From Persicaria tinctoria (taxonomy: Eukaryota; Streptophyta; Magnoliopsida; Caryophyllales; Polygonaceae), in contig JBANSL010000014.1 of NCBI GenBank assembly GCA_037127255.1, positions 63,813,646 to 63,877,645 on the forward strand: a stretch of DNA of 64,000 nucleotides, written 5' to 3'. The translations under genes were made by a program, and so were the position numbers. The notes under the pieces are model-generated. The model was not told the origin of the DNA and did not search any database. It saw only the letters and a list, made by a program, of their open reading frames with translations. Shown here in pieces: positions 53,937-64,000 of the stretch (position 1 is its first letter; the number at the start of each line of letters is the position of its first letter).

Positions 53937-55325
53937 ATACTGATCAGTATAAAAGAAAGAAAAATTGTGCTACTATTATGTAGTACCTATGCAAACCTCA
54001 GATGCTGCTGACAAGTATTAGTTGAGTTCAATCTAAGGTGTTGGTTGAATAACTTCTAATTTAAAATGCAATGAGATGTTGTGTTAGTAGCTTGTAATGA
54101 TTATGCACAACCAAAATCTGATTTTGATGTCAGAATGAATTGAATTAATGTAAAAATCTTTTATAGTGCTGACATTTGATGTAATTAAGTAAAAAATTTG
54201 CCTTCGGCGCAAATTTAGATTGAAATTTATGAAGTTACTACTCTTTGTATTGAAACTAAAAAGAAATTAATAGTGATTAGTATAAAAGAAATATCAGTTG
54301 TGCTACTATTATGTAGTACCTATGCAAACATCGGATGCTGATGACAAGTATTAGTTGAGCTCAATATAAGGTGTTGGTTTAATGGCTTCTAATGTAAAAT
54401 GCAGTGAGATGTTGTGTTAGTAGCTTGTAATGATTATGCACAACCAAAATATGATTTTGATTTCAGAATGAATTGAATTACTGTAAAAATCTAATACACT
54501 GTTGACGTTTGATATAATGAAGGAAAATTTGTGCCTTCGGCACAAATTTAGATTGAAATTTATGAAGTTACTACTCTTTGTATTGAAACTAAAAAGAAAT
54601 TAATAGTGACCAGTATAAAAGAAATATCAGTTGTGCTACTATTATGTAGTACCTATGCAAACCTCGAATGCTGCTGACACGTATTAGTTGAGCTCAGTAT
54701 AAGGCGTTGGTTGAATGGCTTCTGATGTAAAATGCAATGAGATGTTGTGTTAGTAGCTTGTAATGATTATGCACAACCAAAATATGATTTTGATTTTAGA
54801 ATGAATTGAATTACTGTAAAAATCTGTTACCCTGCTGACGTTTGATATAATGAAGTAAAATTTGTGCCTTCGGCACAAATTTAGATTGAAATTTATGAAG
54901 TTACTACTCTTTGTATTGAAACTAAAAATAAATTAGTAGTGATGAGTCTAAAAGAAAGAATAGTTGTGCTACTACTAATTAATACCTATGCAAAAATCTG
55001 GTGTTGTTGACAAGTGATAGTTGAGCTCGGTCTAATGTGTTGGTTGAATAGCTTCTAATGCTAAAATGCAGTGAGATATTGTGTTACTAGCTTGTAATGA
55101 TTATGCACAACCAAAATCTGATTTTTTATTTTAGAATGAATTGAATTAATGTAAAAATCTTTTATAGTGCTGACATTTGATGTAATTAAGTAAAATTTGT
55201 GCCTTCGGCACAAATTTAGATTGAAATATATGAAGTTACTACTCTTTGTATTGAAACTAAAAAGAAATTGATAGTGATCAGTATAAAAGAAAAAACAGTT
55301 GTGCTATTATTATGTAGTACTTAAG
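53937..55325. repeat. ~332-bp tandem satellite, just over four copies
   Basis: Units with 'gcttgtaatgattatgcaca', 'tgtgctactattatgtagta' and 'agttactactctttgtattg' start near 53,937, 54,270, 54,602, 54,936 and 55,271. Each full unit carries the palindrome AAATTTGTGCC-TTC-GGCACAAATTT (54,525, 54,858, 55,193; altered in the first unit near 54,192). Confidence 0.95.
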
Positions 55326-56051
55326 CTAAATTTCAACATATAATAAAAGATAAAGTTTACAAATAAGATCATTCCCAAAATTGATATCATATTACATGAG
55401 ATGAGAATATCAAACTTATATAATCATCTAATAAAGGAAATGATAAAAGATAAAACTTTTGCACATCAACGGCTAAATGTCAACATATAATAAAAGATAA
55501 AGTTTACAAATAACATCATTCTCAAAATTTATATCATATTACATGAGATAAAAAGCTCAAACTTCTACAATCCTCTAATAAAAGAAATGGTAAAAGATAA
55601 AGCTTTTGCACATCAATGGCTCAAATGTCAACATTTAAGCTAAATGTCAATATTTAAGTTAAATGTCAACATATAAGTTACTGTTATGAAAATATAACTT
55701 TATGATATGCACAAAAATCAACCTGTTGTGCAAATTGTTACAGCTGACACCAGATGTCATCAACATTGTTTGTACCTCTTAATTTAAAGCAAATAATGTG
55801 ACAAATCATATAAAAGAATGAACTAATCATATAAAAGCAAATGTAAAAGTATGCAAATTTAAAAGTATGATATGCAATTATAAATTGATAATATGCAACT
55901 ATAAGATTAAAATATGCAAATATAAATTGATGATATGCAAATGTAAAAGTATAATATGCAATTATAAATTACTAGAAAATTACACTAATATATCTTATTA
56001 TTGAACAATTATTAGAAAATTTTGTAAATTACTAGAATTATTATAAATTTT
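55326..56051. repeat. AT-rich DNA with a duplication and a TATGCAAATATAA array
   Basis: 'aaatgtcaacatataataaa' and following sequence repeats near 55,325 and 55,474. 55,850-55,960 holds repeated 'atatgca(a/t)(a/c)tata' units directly before tRNA-like T4. Confidence 0.7.
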
Positions 56052-56120
56052 AGCCAATGCGGGATTCGAACCCACGTATTTGCGCATAAGCACATCACTC
56101 TACCATTGAGCTAAAAGGCT
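56052..56120 (-). other. tRNA-like sequence T4
   Basis: On the minus strand AGCCTTTTAGCTCAATGGTA, then GAG and a TGTGC-TTAT-GCGCA hairpin, then GTGGGTTCGAATCCCGC and GGCTA. The D-arm and T-arm are good. The acceptor pairs at AGCC/GGCT with mismatches further in. The central loop of 4 bases cannot be a normal anticodon loop. Its 3' flank is shared with T1. Confidence 0.62.
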
Positions 56121-56360
56121 TTTAATTATATTATAACATAACATTCAAATAAACAAATAAGAGTTATGTTCGCACCACAACCAAAAAAGGAGAAAAAAAA
56201 GTAGCAACTCCTAATAAACGGTACAAATTTGTATACACATTTGCACAAAAAGAGGTCATGTTAGCACACATTTAGAAATTAAAAAAAAACATATACATCA
56301 ACTTGAATTGCTGGAAGTACATATTAAAATGTGAATATAAATATTTTAAAACTTAATTTT

Positions 56361-56830
56361 TTGCAGATTACAGATTTTCACAGATTACAGATTTTTTTAC
56401 AGATTACAGATTTTCACAGATTATAGATTTTTTTACAGATTTTCACAGATTACAGATTTCTTTACATATTTTCAGAGATTAGAGATTACAGAATTTCACA
56501 GATTACAGATTATAGATTTTTTGCAGATTACAGATTTTCACAGATTACAGATTTTTTACAGATTACAGATTTGCACAGATTACAGTTTTTCACAGATTAC
56601 AGAATTTTTACAGATTACAGATTTTTTACAGATTACAGATTTGCACAGATTACAGTTTTTCACAGATTACAGATTTTTTTACAAATTTTCACAGATTACA
56701 GATTACAGTTTTTCACAGATTACAGATTTTTTACAGATTACAGATTTTCACATAGCACAGATTACATATTTTTTTTACAGATTACAGATTTTTTACAGCT
56801 TGTACAGATTTTTTTCCTGATTATAGATTT
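56361..56830. repeat. CAGATTACAGATTTTT minisatellite
   Basis: About 470 bases of 'acagattacagattttt' and 'ttcacagattacag' units. The YRFFTDYRF-type frames on the plus strand are by-products. Confidence 0.95.
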
Positions 56831-57399
56831 ACAGCTTCTGCATGATTGATGACAGATTTACAGCTTCTGTTTACATATTTTTTTGTTACACAAGCATGTC
56901 AACACACAAGCATCAGCAGCTGCTCGTAAAAAACCATGGTATGTTCTCACATAACCAAAAAAAAGAAAAGAAAAAAAAAGGAAGGTAATTTTAAAAAAAA
57001 GTTGAAAAATAAGAAGTTTATATTGTGCAAATATAAGTTACTGTTATGCAAATATAACTTCATGATATGCACATATAAACAACTGTTACGCAGATATAAC
57101 AATCTGTTATGCAAATTGAAACTGCTGACACCGGATGTCAGCAAGATTGTTATTCCCTCTTAATTTTAAGCAAATAATGTGAAAAGAAAATAGTAAAAGA
57201 TTGTTATTCCCTCTTAATTTTAAGCAAATAATGTCAACATTTAGGCTAAATGTCAACATTGAAGCTAAATGTCAACATTGAAGCTAAACGTCAACATTTA
57301 AGTTACATCAAATACAACAACAGAAGACGAAATTCAGAAGCTACAGCAGCCCCGAAAAGAGACCCGAAATCAGCAGAAGCAAGATGCAAGCGAAAATCA
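56831..57399. other. AT-rich DNA with ATGCAAATATAA units
   Basis: 'ttatgcaaatataac' units at 57,020-57,115 and 'aaatgtcaacattgaagct' repeats at 57,235-57,300. No gene is seen. Confidence 0.6.
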
Positions 57400-59630
57400 G
57401 AATTTAGATCCAATATGCAAAAGTTTGATGCTGCTGACATATATACACGGCACTACACCTAAGGTATTATATTTGTGAATTTTAATGTTAAGATGCACTG
57501 AGATGGTGTGCTAATAAGTTGTCATATTTATGGACATCAAAGCCTTGCTTTGTCTCTAATAATGAATTAAATTAGTATAAGGATTTGTTACTCTGTTGAC
57601 ATTTTAATTTAAAATTAATAATGAGTGCCAAAAGCCAAGAATTTAGATCCAATTTAATAAAGTTACTGTTGTTTAAAACCAATATTAAAAGAAATTAAAA
57701 CAGATCAATCTAGAACCAATGTCACTTATGCAAAAAATTGATGATGTTGACATGTAGAGACTACGTTAAATCTAAGGTATTGGGTTTGTGAAATTTGATG
57801 CTAAAATGCAGTGAATATTTTTGCTACTGGCTTGATATGAGTATACACATCCAAAATATGCATAGGGTGATGTGCAACTAACTTAAATTAATTTTGTACA
57901 AGTGTAAAATTATGATATGCAACTACATTTTACTGATATGCAACCTCATATGACTGATATGCAAAATTAAGATTATTATATGCATAAGTTGATGCTGATG
58001 ACATATAAAGACTTAGCTAAATCTAACATATTAAGTTACTGATTTTTAATGCTTAAATGCAAGGTAATGTCCTAAAAATTGTAATGATGATACACATCAA
58101 AAGTTTCCTTTCCCACCTTTAAATGGATTGAATTAATATAACAATATGCTACTATGCTAACATGTGATATATATAACGACTCCACCACATCTAAGGTATT
58201 AGATATATGAATTTTAATGCTAAAATGCACTGAGATGGTGTGTGTCTGTTGTGATGAATTGAAGTAATATAACAATCTGTCACACTGCTGACATTTGGCT
58301 TAAAAAACAGAATTTGTGCCAAAAGCACGAATGTAGATTCAAAATAATAAAGTTATTTCTCTTAGAAACCAATCTTCAAAAGAAAATTAAAAGAGATAAA
58401 TCAGAAATAAACCACAGATATGCTACGAAAACCTGTATAACTAAATAAAAATTTTATGCTGCTCACAAATAAAGACTGCACAACATATAAGATATTAGAT
58501 TTGTGAATATTAGTGCTACAATGCACTGAGATGTTGTGCTGATAGATTTTAATGATTATGGACATGAAATCCTTGCTTTCTCTCCAATAATGAATTGAAA
58601 TTTTGTAACAATCTGTTACTCTGCCAACATCTTACCTTAAAAATAATAATTACTGTCAAAGGTGCGAATTTAGACCCAATCTAATAAAGTTACTGCTCTT
58701 TAAAACCAAAATAAAAAGAATTTAAAAGTGATTAACATAAAAAAAAAAAAAAGTAGGTATGCTACTAAAACCTGTAGCACTTATGCAAAACTTTGATGCT
58801 GCTGACATATATACACTGCACTACACCTAAGGTATTATATTTGTGAATTTTAATGCTAAGATGCACTGAGATGGTGTGCTTATAAGTTGTCATGTTTATG
58901 GACATCAAAGCCTTGCTTTGTCTCTAATAATGAATTAAATTAGTATAAGAATCCGTTACTCTGTTGACATTTTAATTTAAAATTAATAATTAGTGCCAAA
59001 AGCCAAGAATTTAGATCCAATTTAATAAAGTTACTGCTGTTTAAAACCAATATTAAAAGAAATTAAAACGGATCAATCTAGAACCTATGTCACTTATGCA
59101 AAAAATTGATGATGTTGACATATAGAGACTACGTTAAATCTAAGGTATTGGGTTTGTGAAATTTGATGCTAAAATGCAGTGAATATTTTTGCTACTGGCT
59201 TGATATGAGTATACACATCCAAAATATGCATAGGGTGATGTGCAACTAACTTAAATTAATTTTGTACAAGTGTAAAATTATGATATGCAACTACATTTTA
59301 CTGATATGCAACCCCATATGACTGATATGCAAAATTAAGATTATTATATGCATAAGTTGATGCTGATGACATATAGAGACTTAGCTAAATCTAACATATT
59401 AAGTTACTGATTTTTAATGCTTAAATGCAAGGTGATGTCCTAAAAGATTGTAATGATGATACACATCAAAAGTTTCCTTTCCCATCTTTAAATGGATTGA
59501 ATTAATATAACAATATGCTACTCTGCTGACATGTGATATATATAACGACTCCACCACATCTAAGGTATTAGATATGTGAATTTTAATGCTAAAATGCACT
59601 GAGATGGTGTGTGTCTCTTGTCGTGAATTT
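57400..59630. repeat. Higher-order satellite, 1,369-bp period
   Basis: 57,427-58,250 is repeated nearly unchanged at 58,796-59,620 ('gatgctgctgacatatatac' at both starts; 'ataacgactccaccacatct' near both ends). The larger unit is made of diverged ~270-330-base subunits with 'ctaaggtatta' and 'aaatgcactgagatg(g/t)tgtg', related to the 53.9-55.3 kb satellite. Confidence 0.93.
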
Positions 59631-59656
59631 AAGCCAAATCTATAGTTGATTAGAAG

Positions 59657-59770
59657 GACAAAACTTATGAAGCTGAATTGGCAAAAAATGCTAGTGAGCT
59701 AGAACGACTACGAAGCCTAGTTAAGGAACGGGAAGAAAGGGAAGTGCGGCTAGAAGGAGAGTTGCAGTGA
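59657..59770 (+). pseudogene. CHUP1: CHUP1-like coiled-coil fragment
   Basis: The frame reads KTYEAELAKNASELERLRSL, then VKEREEREVRLEGEL and a stop. This corresponds to the start of the conserved coiled coil of CHLOROPLAST UNUSUAL POSITIONING 1 (NASELERLR...LEGELLEYYGLKEQE), a chloroplast-outer-membrane actin-associated protein. The LEYYGLKE continuation is missing: GELQ is followed directly by TGA. The fragment begins without a start codon, so it is one captured exon inside the 53.16-61.67 kb element. The match is short and could also fit a related IRK-interacting-type protein. Confidence 0.6.
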
Positions 59771-61100
59771 AAGATGTGTGCAAGAACAGGAAAGTACATA
59801 CCAGATGAACAACAGAAGTTGAGATGTACCGACTGCAAGGTGGCTCTGCTGACATATTCTTCAGGTGGCTCTGCCGACATACTCTTCATGAAGAGTTAGC
59901 TGAAATCAAAATCAAAATCAAAATCAAAATCAAAATAAACTCTACAAAGACTTGCAATAGGTGTAATCAAAATCATATTTCTCTACACCAAACTTCATGG
60001 ACCTTAAGCTAAACAGAAACACAAGAGGTCAGCCTTAAAAAAATGTTCATTGAACTTCCACATGACAAAACAGACATGATTCAAGACAAGCCTCATCATC
60101 TAGGGGCATAATCATGAATGAAGATATAAAACCATCAATGAGACAAAATCATATAAAACCATCAATGAGACAAATATATCATGTCTATGCCTGCTTATAG
60201 TACTATTGCATACATATACTCTTGAATGCAAATATTATATAGCTACTGCTGACACCTGGTGTTAGCAACATATTATACCGCTAAAAGTTTCAATTTTAGC
60301 TTTAGATGTTCCTCAACTCTTTTTTATAACAGCCTCATAATTAGAATAAAAGTTTGTGACTAAGACAAACTCAGAGAGTTAATTATAGAACTTGTGGAAA
60401 TAAGAAATATATTTTATAAGATAGATATATTTTATTAAAATAGGACAGGGAAAAAAATTGGGACTTGACAACTAGAAACGCTGGTGATAGCTACACCCAC
60501 ATAACAGCTATTACGAACAATGCCAAGTGTATTTTGCAACACAAAAATACCTTCGGCTTATTGCAATGGAAGGAACCAGAATGAGGCGCTGGCATTGCAA
60601 AAGCAAATTTGAGAGCACAAGAACACATCAACGAGAACAAAGAGAGGCATAGGAACACAAAAGAACATAAAACCTCAAAACTTGGGTTAAACTGATCATG
60701 ATTGAAAATTACCAAGCCAATTAGACTCCTTAAGCTTAATACAACCAAAAAAATAACTCAACATCCCCAAATCTTTCACAAACATGAAAGCAAAAGAGAT
60801 TTCACAACTTTCACACTCTAACTGGCCAAAAAATACAGGATATATAAAACACTAAATGCAAAATTCTGTTGTTCAATTCATACGGATATTGCCTGAATCA
60901 AGCACTGACAAAACCAAGAAATATAAACCCATGCTTGTTTCAGATCTTGAAGCTCAGAACTGCATTACTAAAGTAGCCGAAGTTTAAAACTAGAACTGCA
61001 CAGATCAAGCAGCCACACGAAACTGAGCACTGCAGAGCAAGCAGCCACACAGAATTGGCGCAAAATTGGATATCATTCCATCAAAGAATCGAAATTTCAG
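59771..61100. other. Interior of the Mutator-like element without a recognised gene
   Basis: 'aggtggctctgc(t/c)gacata' with 'ctcttc' is doubled near 59,838 and 59,863, and (AATCAA)n runs at 59,905-59,936. 'cagatc(t/a)' and 'gcacagatcaagcagccaca' phrases repeat near 60,990-61,050. No domain is recognised in the minus-strand frame near 60,491-60,748. Confidence 0.4.
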
Positions 61101-61478
61101 TTACAGGCACGCGCGAAGGATCGAATCGAACGGAAAGAAACAAGCAAATTGAATGAGAGACGATTTACCGACATATGACGAAATAGAATCGAAATTTGAA
61201 GAACTAACCATCTCCGCCACTTCAGACTTCGATTTCGCTGGTGAAGAACTCACCATCTCCGCCTCTTCAGACTTCGATTTCGCACTCCTCCTCCTTAGGT
61301 TCGTCGAATTCGACATTGGATTGAACGGCGGACCATCGGCGTTGGCGTTTTCTGCTGGTGACAACGATTTCAATGGCGGCGGCGTTGTGTAGGTGGCGAT
61401 GGTGGTGAAGGAGACAGTGAGGGAGGAGAGAGCCGGAGGTGAGGGCGTCGGAGCCGGAGAAGAGCATAAGGAAGCCAT
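61101..61478 (-). CDS. Hypothetical 125-aa frame, first-exon-like
   Basis: Minus-strand frame starting MASLCSSPAPTPSPP, Ser/Thr/Pro-rich at the N-terminus in the manner of a plastid transit peptide. It then carries a 16-residue tandem duplication (AKSKSEEAEMVSSS / AKSKSEVAEMVSSS). It lies just inside the right end of the 53.16-61.67 kb element, so it may be a captured first exon. No family is recognised, and a spliced continuation before 61,101 is possible. It is listed because composition and start context ('agtgaaacct' before ATG) are gene-like; expression is unknown. Confidence 0.35.
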   Translation of the reverse strand: MASLCSSPAPTPSPPALSSLTVSFTTIATYTTPPPLKSLSPAENANADGPPFNPMSNSTNLRRRSAKSKSEEAEMVSSSPAKSKSEVAEMVSSSNFDSISSYVGKSSLIQFACFFPFDSILRACL

Positions 61479-61641
61479 AGGTTTCACTGTTTCAGCTATT
61501 ATTAGATCCGACGAACCGACGCAACGGGGTTAGGGTTTGTTTAATTAAAAAAGAGAGAAACTAACGGCTTTTGGATAGGTTAAAAGGGATGGACACTCTT
61601 GTAAATTTTACAAAAGTTAGGATACTCCTTTAATTAGAGCA

Positions 61642-61668
61642 AAAATTTGTGCCTTCGGCACAAATTTT
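61642..61668. repeat. Terminal palindrome AAAATTTGTGCC-TTC-GGCACAAATTTT
   Basis: A perfect 12-bp stem with a 3-base loop ending 3 bases before the element boundary at 61,671. The same palindrome occurs in the 54-55 kb satellite and, as a GCGCC variant, at 38,634-38,660. Confidence 0.95.
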
Positions 61669-61671
61669 CTC

Positions 61672-61674
<3 letters not shown>

Positions 61675-61708
<34 letters not shown>
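61675..61708. repeat. (TA)n microsatellite
   Basis: About 17 TA units between the 53.16-61.67 kb element and the next element. Confidence 0.95.
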
Positions 61709-61711
<3 letters not shown>

Positions 61712-61922
61712 GTTGATTCCGGTGTACTCAAGGCTTATTGTGTATCAAGTACACAAATCAAGGCCGTTGATTGAGTTAAATGGGTGGATGAGATTAATAG
61801 GCAATTTTACAATTTTTTTAAATAAGAAAATGGTGGGACCCACCTACTTTTATGCTTCACTTGCTGGTGGAATGGAGCGCGTGCACTGTACACGGGTGGA
61901 TTTGGGATTGTTTGAAACCTTA

Positions 61923-62420
61923 AATTATTCGATGATATCACTGGATTATTCGATCGTATCGACGGATTATTCGATGGTATCGATAGATTATTCGATGGTA
62001 TCGCTGGAGTATTCGATCTTATCGATGGATTATTCGACGGTATTGATGGATTATTCGATGGTATCACTGGATTATTCGATAGTATCACATGATTATTCGA
62101 TGATATAAATGCATTTTTTTCATTCACTAGATGGCCTGGATAGATGATTATTCGGTCGGGTATAAATGATTATGCACTAGTATATGAAAGATTATTCAGT
62201 CGTATGAATCTGTTTTGTAGGTTAGTCATTTTGATTATTCGATGTTATCACTATATTATTCAATCGTATTGACGGATTATGCGATGGTATCGCTTTATTA
62301 TTCGATTGTGTTAGAATATTATTCGGTTAGTTACTTCATTTCCACACGTAACTAAAAATTATTCGACGGTATCGCTGGATTATTCGACGGTATCACATGA
62401 TTATTCGGTGGTATTGATGC
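61923..62420. repeat. 21-bp ATTATTCGATGGTATCG arrays (two blocks)
   Basis: About nine units of 'ggattattcgatggtatcgc' type with an exact 21-base period at 61,923-62,110, then looser copies at 62,229-62,420. Because 21 is divisible by 3, both strands stay open and appear to encode heptapeptide repeats (DYSMVSL and SNNPSIP). I regard this as a by-product. Confidence 0.95.
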
Positions 62421-62759
62421 ATTTTCAAATGGTTTTTCTACCTATCAACGCTCGGTTCACATGATCATGAAGAAAAGAATGATATATAATACTGCATATG
62501 CAATGATCATGAATGCAATTTCTTCCAATTCAAATGAATCAAATGCTTTAAATATTTTATTACTATGTCGATGAAAATTGAAAGTATGCCAAATTAGATG
62601 AATCAATGCCAGATGAATATAATTCCTCTGGAGGGTACGGTTAACGCACTACCTGGAGGGTATGGCGAAAGTAAGAGTATGCCAAACCAAATGCTTTATG
62701 AACAATGACAAATTGAATTCTTATTCAGTCTAACAAAATACCGATTAACATAACTAAAC
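62421..62759. other. AT-rich interior of the (TA)n-flanked element
   Basis: 'cctggagggta(c/t)gg' repeats near 62,628 and 62,651. No gene is seen. Confidence 0.4.
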
Positions 62760-63725
62760 TGAGCAACAACACAGATCACCAGCAATGGAAGGAAGCACAG
62801 ACATTGAGAGCAAGGGAGACTGCGACGAGAAGACATCGAGGACCGAAGGCATTGAGCGACGACGTGATCCACCAGATCTGAGACTGGACTTGAGGGCGAG
62901 CGAGGGCAACGAGTACAATAGGCAATGTGCGAAGGCCCATCGGCCTCCTCCTCCAGCTGCTTTCACGCATCCAGGCCATCGCATCCGGGCCGGAGGAATC
63001 GCCGCCGCCTTCAACGCCCACTGTGATTCTGCCCATCGATTCAACAACCAATTGACCCAAAAAAAACTCTAAACTTACCCATTTATCCGGCACTGCTCGT
63101 GATCCTCTCTTTGCCAACGCCGCCACAGTTGAACCGTTCACCCGGTGTTGGTCAAACTCCTTTCCAACAATCGAACCCAGGAATCAATCAAACTCAAAAT
63201 AAGCAAACCCTAGAAATTGGGGTATTTCAAAATTACCTCAAAACTTCAAAAGAGGGGAGAGGGAGAGAGAAGGCTGGTGGCCGGAGGTGGCGAATGGAGT
63301 CGACGGTATGGTGCTCGTCGGCGGCTGCCGAGCGAGGTCGGAGAGGAACCCAGATCTGGACATCAAATTCGTCAATCTGCCATGGGAGCAACACGAAGGT
63401 GATCTAATTAGTCGCCTCTGCAACCGCCGTCGCCACCTTCGCCGCCATCACCACCGTCGTCGCCATCACCACCTTCGCCTCTGCAATCTACCTGTGCAGT
63501 AGAGGAATCGGTCGCACTGTTCAACGCCAGCCACCATCACAGTCGACGCCCTCACACCGCCTTCACCTCTCCTCATCGCCAGATCACCGCTCATCTCCTT
63601 CGCAATTGCCTCTCCTCATCGTCGAATCGCCGCTCGCCCTTCACAATCGCCCTTCGCTATCGCCGAATCGCCTCCTCGCCCTTCTCTCTCTTCCACGCAG
63701 AGACTCACGCGCATAATAGGTTGCA
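62760..63725. other. GC-rich, gene-like centre of the (TA)n-flanked element
   Basis: Overlapping frames on both strands, 'cgccgtcgccaccttcgccg' simple repeats (63,425-63,490) and short tandem 'ctcatcgccagatcaccgct'-type units (63,555-63,680). No recognised protein. It probably represents captured and amplified genic DNA. Confidence 0.35.
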
Positions 63726-63864
63726 GGTGGGGGGTTTTATTTCCTATTTTTTTTTCCAATTAATTAAACTTATCAATTAATCTCAGCCTTTAGATTTCAC
63801 TCAATCAACGGTTAGGATGTGTGTACATGATACTCAATAAGGCTCGAGTACATATGATCCATAC

Positions 63865-64000
63865 TATATATATACACACACATATTCATATTTTTAATAG
63901 GTTTTTATGGATAATTGATTGAATGTTAGAATATTTATGTGCACGGGGTGGGACTTACGCTAGTTAGCTAATATATGTATTTGTATTATAAAAAAACTTA
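63865..64000. other. AT-rich window end
   Basis: A TA run at 63,865-63,872 flanks the preceding element. Nothing further is recognised. Confidence 0.5.

Larger units (their letters stand above)
53162..61671. mobile_element. 8.5-kb Mutator-like composite with gene fragments
   Basis: TTCTATATA is duplicated exactly at 53,153-53,161 and 61,672-61,680, a 9-bp target duplication. Diverged inverted ends share CTCTAATTA(G/A)AGGAGTATCC and 'gtgtccatccc' (left 53,194-53,250; right, inverted, 61,585-61,640). Inside lie satellites, two tRNA-like sequences, minisatellites, a CHUP1-like fragment and a first-exon-like frame at the right end. No transposase is seen. The low similarity of the outermost 40 bases weakens the call. 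Confidence 0.68.
61709..63864. mobile_element. (TA)n-flanked 2.16-kb inverted-repeat element
   Basis: The left arm GGGGTTGATTCCGGTGTACT, 'caaggcttattgtgtatcaa', 'ccgttgattgagt' and 'gagattaat' is mirrored at the right end. There the reverse complement reads GTATGGATCATATGTACTCG, 'gccttattgagtatcatgta', 'ccgttgattgagt', 'gagattaat'. The arms are ~95 bp, and TA runs lie outside both ends (61,675-61,708 and 63,865-63,872). It is the same architecture as the 32.7- and 52.7-kb elements but longer, with a GC-rich centre. Confidence 0.8.

Noticed and set aside
56521..56849. Tyr/Phe-rich 99-aa and 92-aa frames
   Set aside because: Produced by the CAGATTACAGATTTTT minisatellite.

Overview
This is nuclear DNA of a flowering plant, probably a eudicot. 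The evidence is intron-bearing gene fragments with GT/AG splice borders, plant-type C2H2 zinc-finger genes, and plant transposon classes (CACTA, L1-like LINEs with an RNase H domain, Copia with a Met-tRNA primer site, hAT, Mutator-like, Stowaway, Helitron-like). I cannot name the species. Most of the window is transposons and satellites. Only two single-exon C2H2 zinc-finger genes (3.4-4.2 kb and 31.3-32.0 kb, both minus strand) look like resident host genes, and the first has a frameshifted C-terminus.

Layout. 0.5-4.5 kb: an old satellite-like tract, small repeats, then zinc-finger gene copy 1 and its promoter. 4.5-6.6 kb: nested Stowaway MITEs and two Helitron-like elements. 7.0-10.8 kb: a 5'-truncated LINE. 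11.19-14.0 kb: a Mutator-like element with very long inverted arms and a perfect 9-bp target duplication. 15.5-27.85 kb: a 12.3-kb CACTA element with an ATA target duplication. It holds a full-length LINE (16-bp target duplication), which itself holds a 1-kb hAT element (8-bp target duplication). The CACTA element also carries a GDSL-lipase fragment and a 1.9-kb GA-rich array. 27.9-32.1 kb: a 300-bp satellite and zinc-finger gene copy 2. 32.7-36.8 kb: a microsatellite-targeting element, a deleted Copia element and a hAT element, which together separate copy 2 from its own upstream region (36.84-37.08 kb).

37.26-49.9 kb: gene-fragment territory. It holds a Mutator-like terminus, a ZIFL transporter pseudogene with introns, tRNA-like sequences, short-unit arrays and an isolated terminal exon of a pheophorbide-a-oxygenase-like gene. 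50.8-52.7 kb: a block repeated three times. 52.7-53.15 kb: a near-identical second copy of the 32.7-kb element. 53.16-61.67 kb: an 8.5-kb Mutator-like composite (9-bp target duplication) holding satellites, tRNA-like sequences and a CHUP1-like fragment. 61.7-63.86 kb: another (TA)n-flanked inverted-repeat element with 21-bp arrays.

No intact autonomous transposase gene is visible. The LINE and Copia coding regions are broken by stops, frameshifts or deletions. The themes are nesting, gene-fragment capture, and short motifs (a perfect AAATTTGTGCC palindrome, a tRNA-like module, ATTATTCG arrays) that recur in otherwise different elements.
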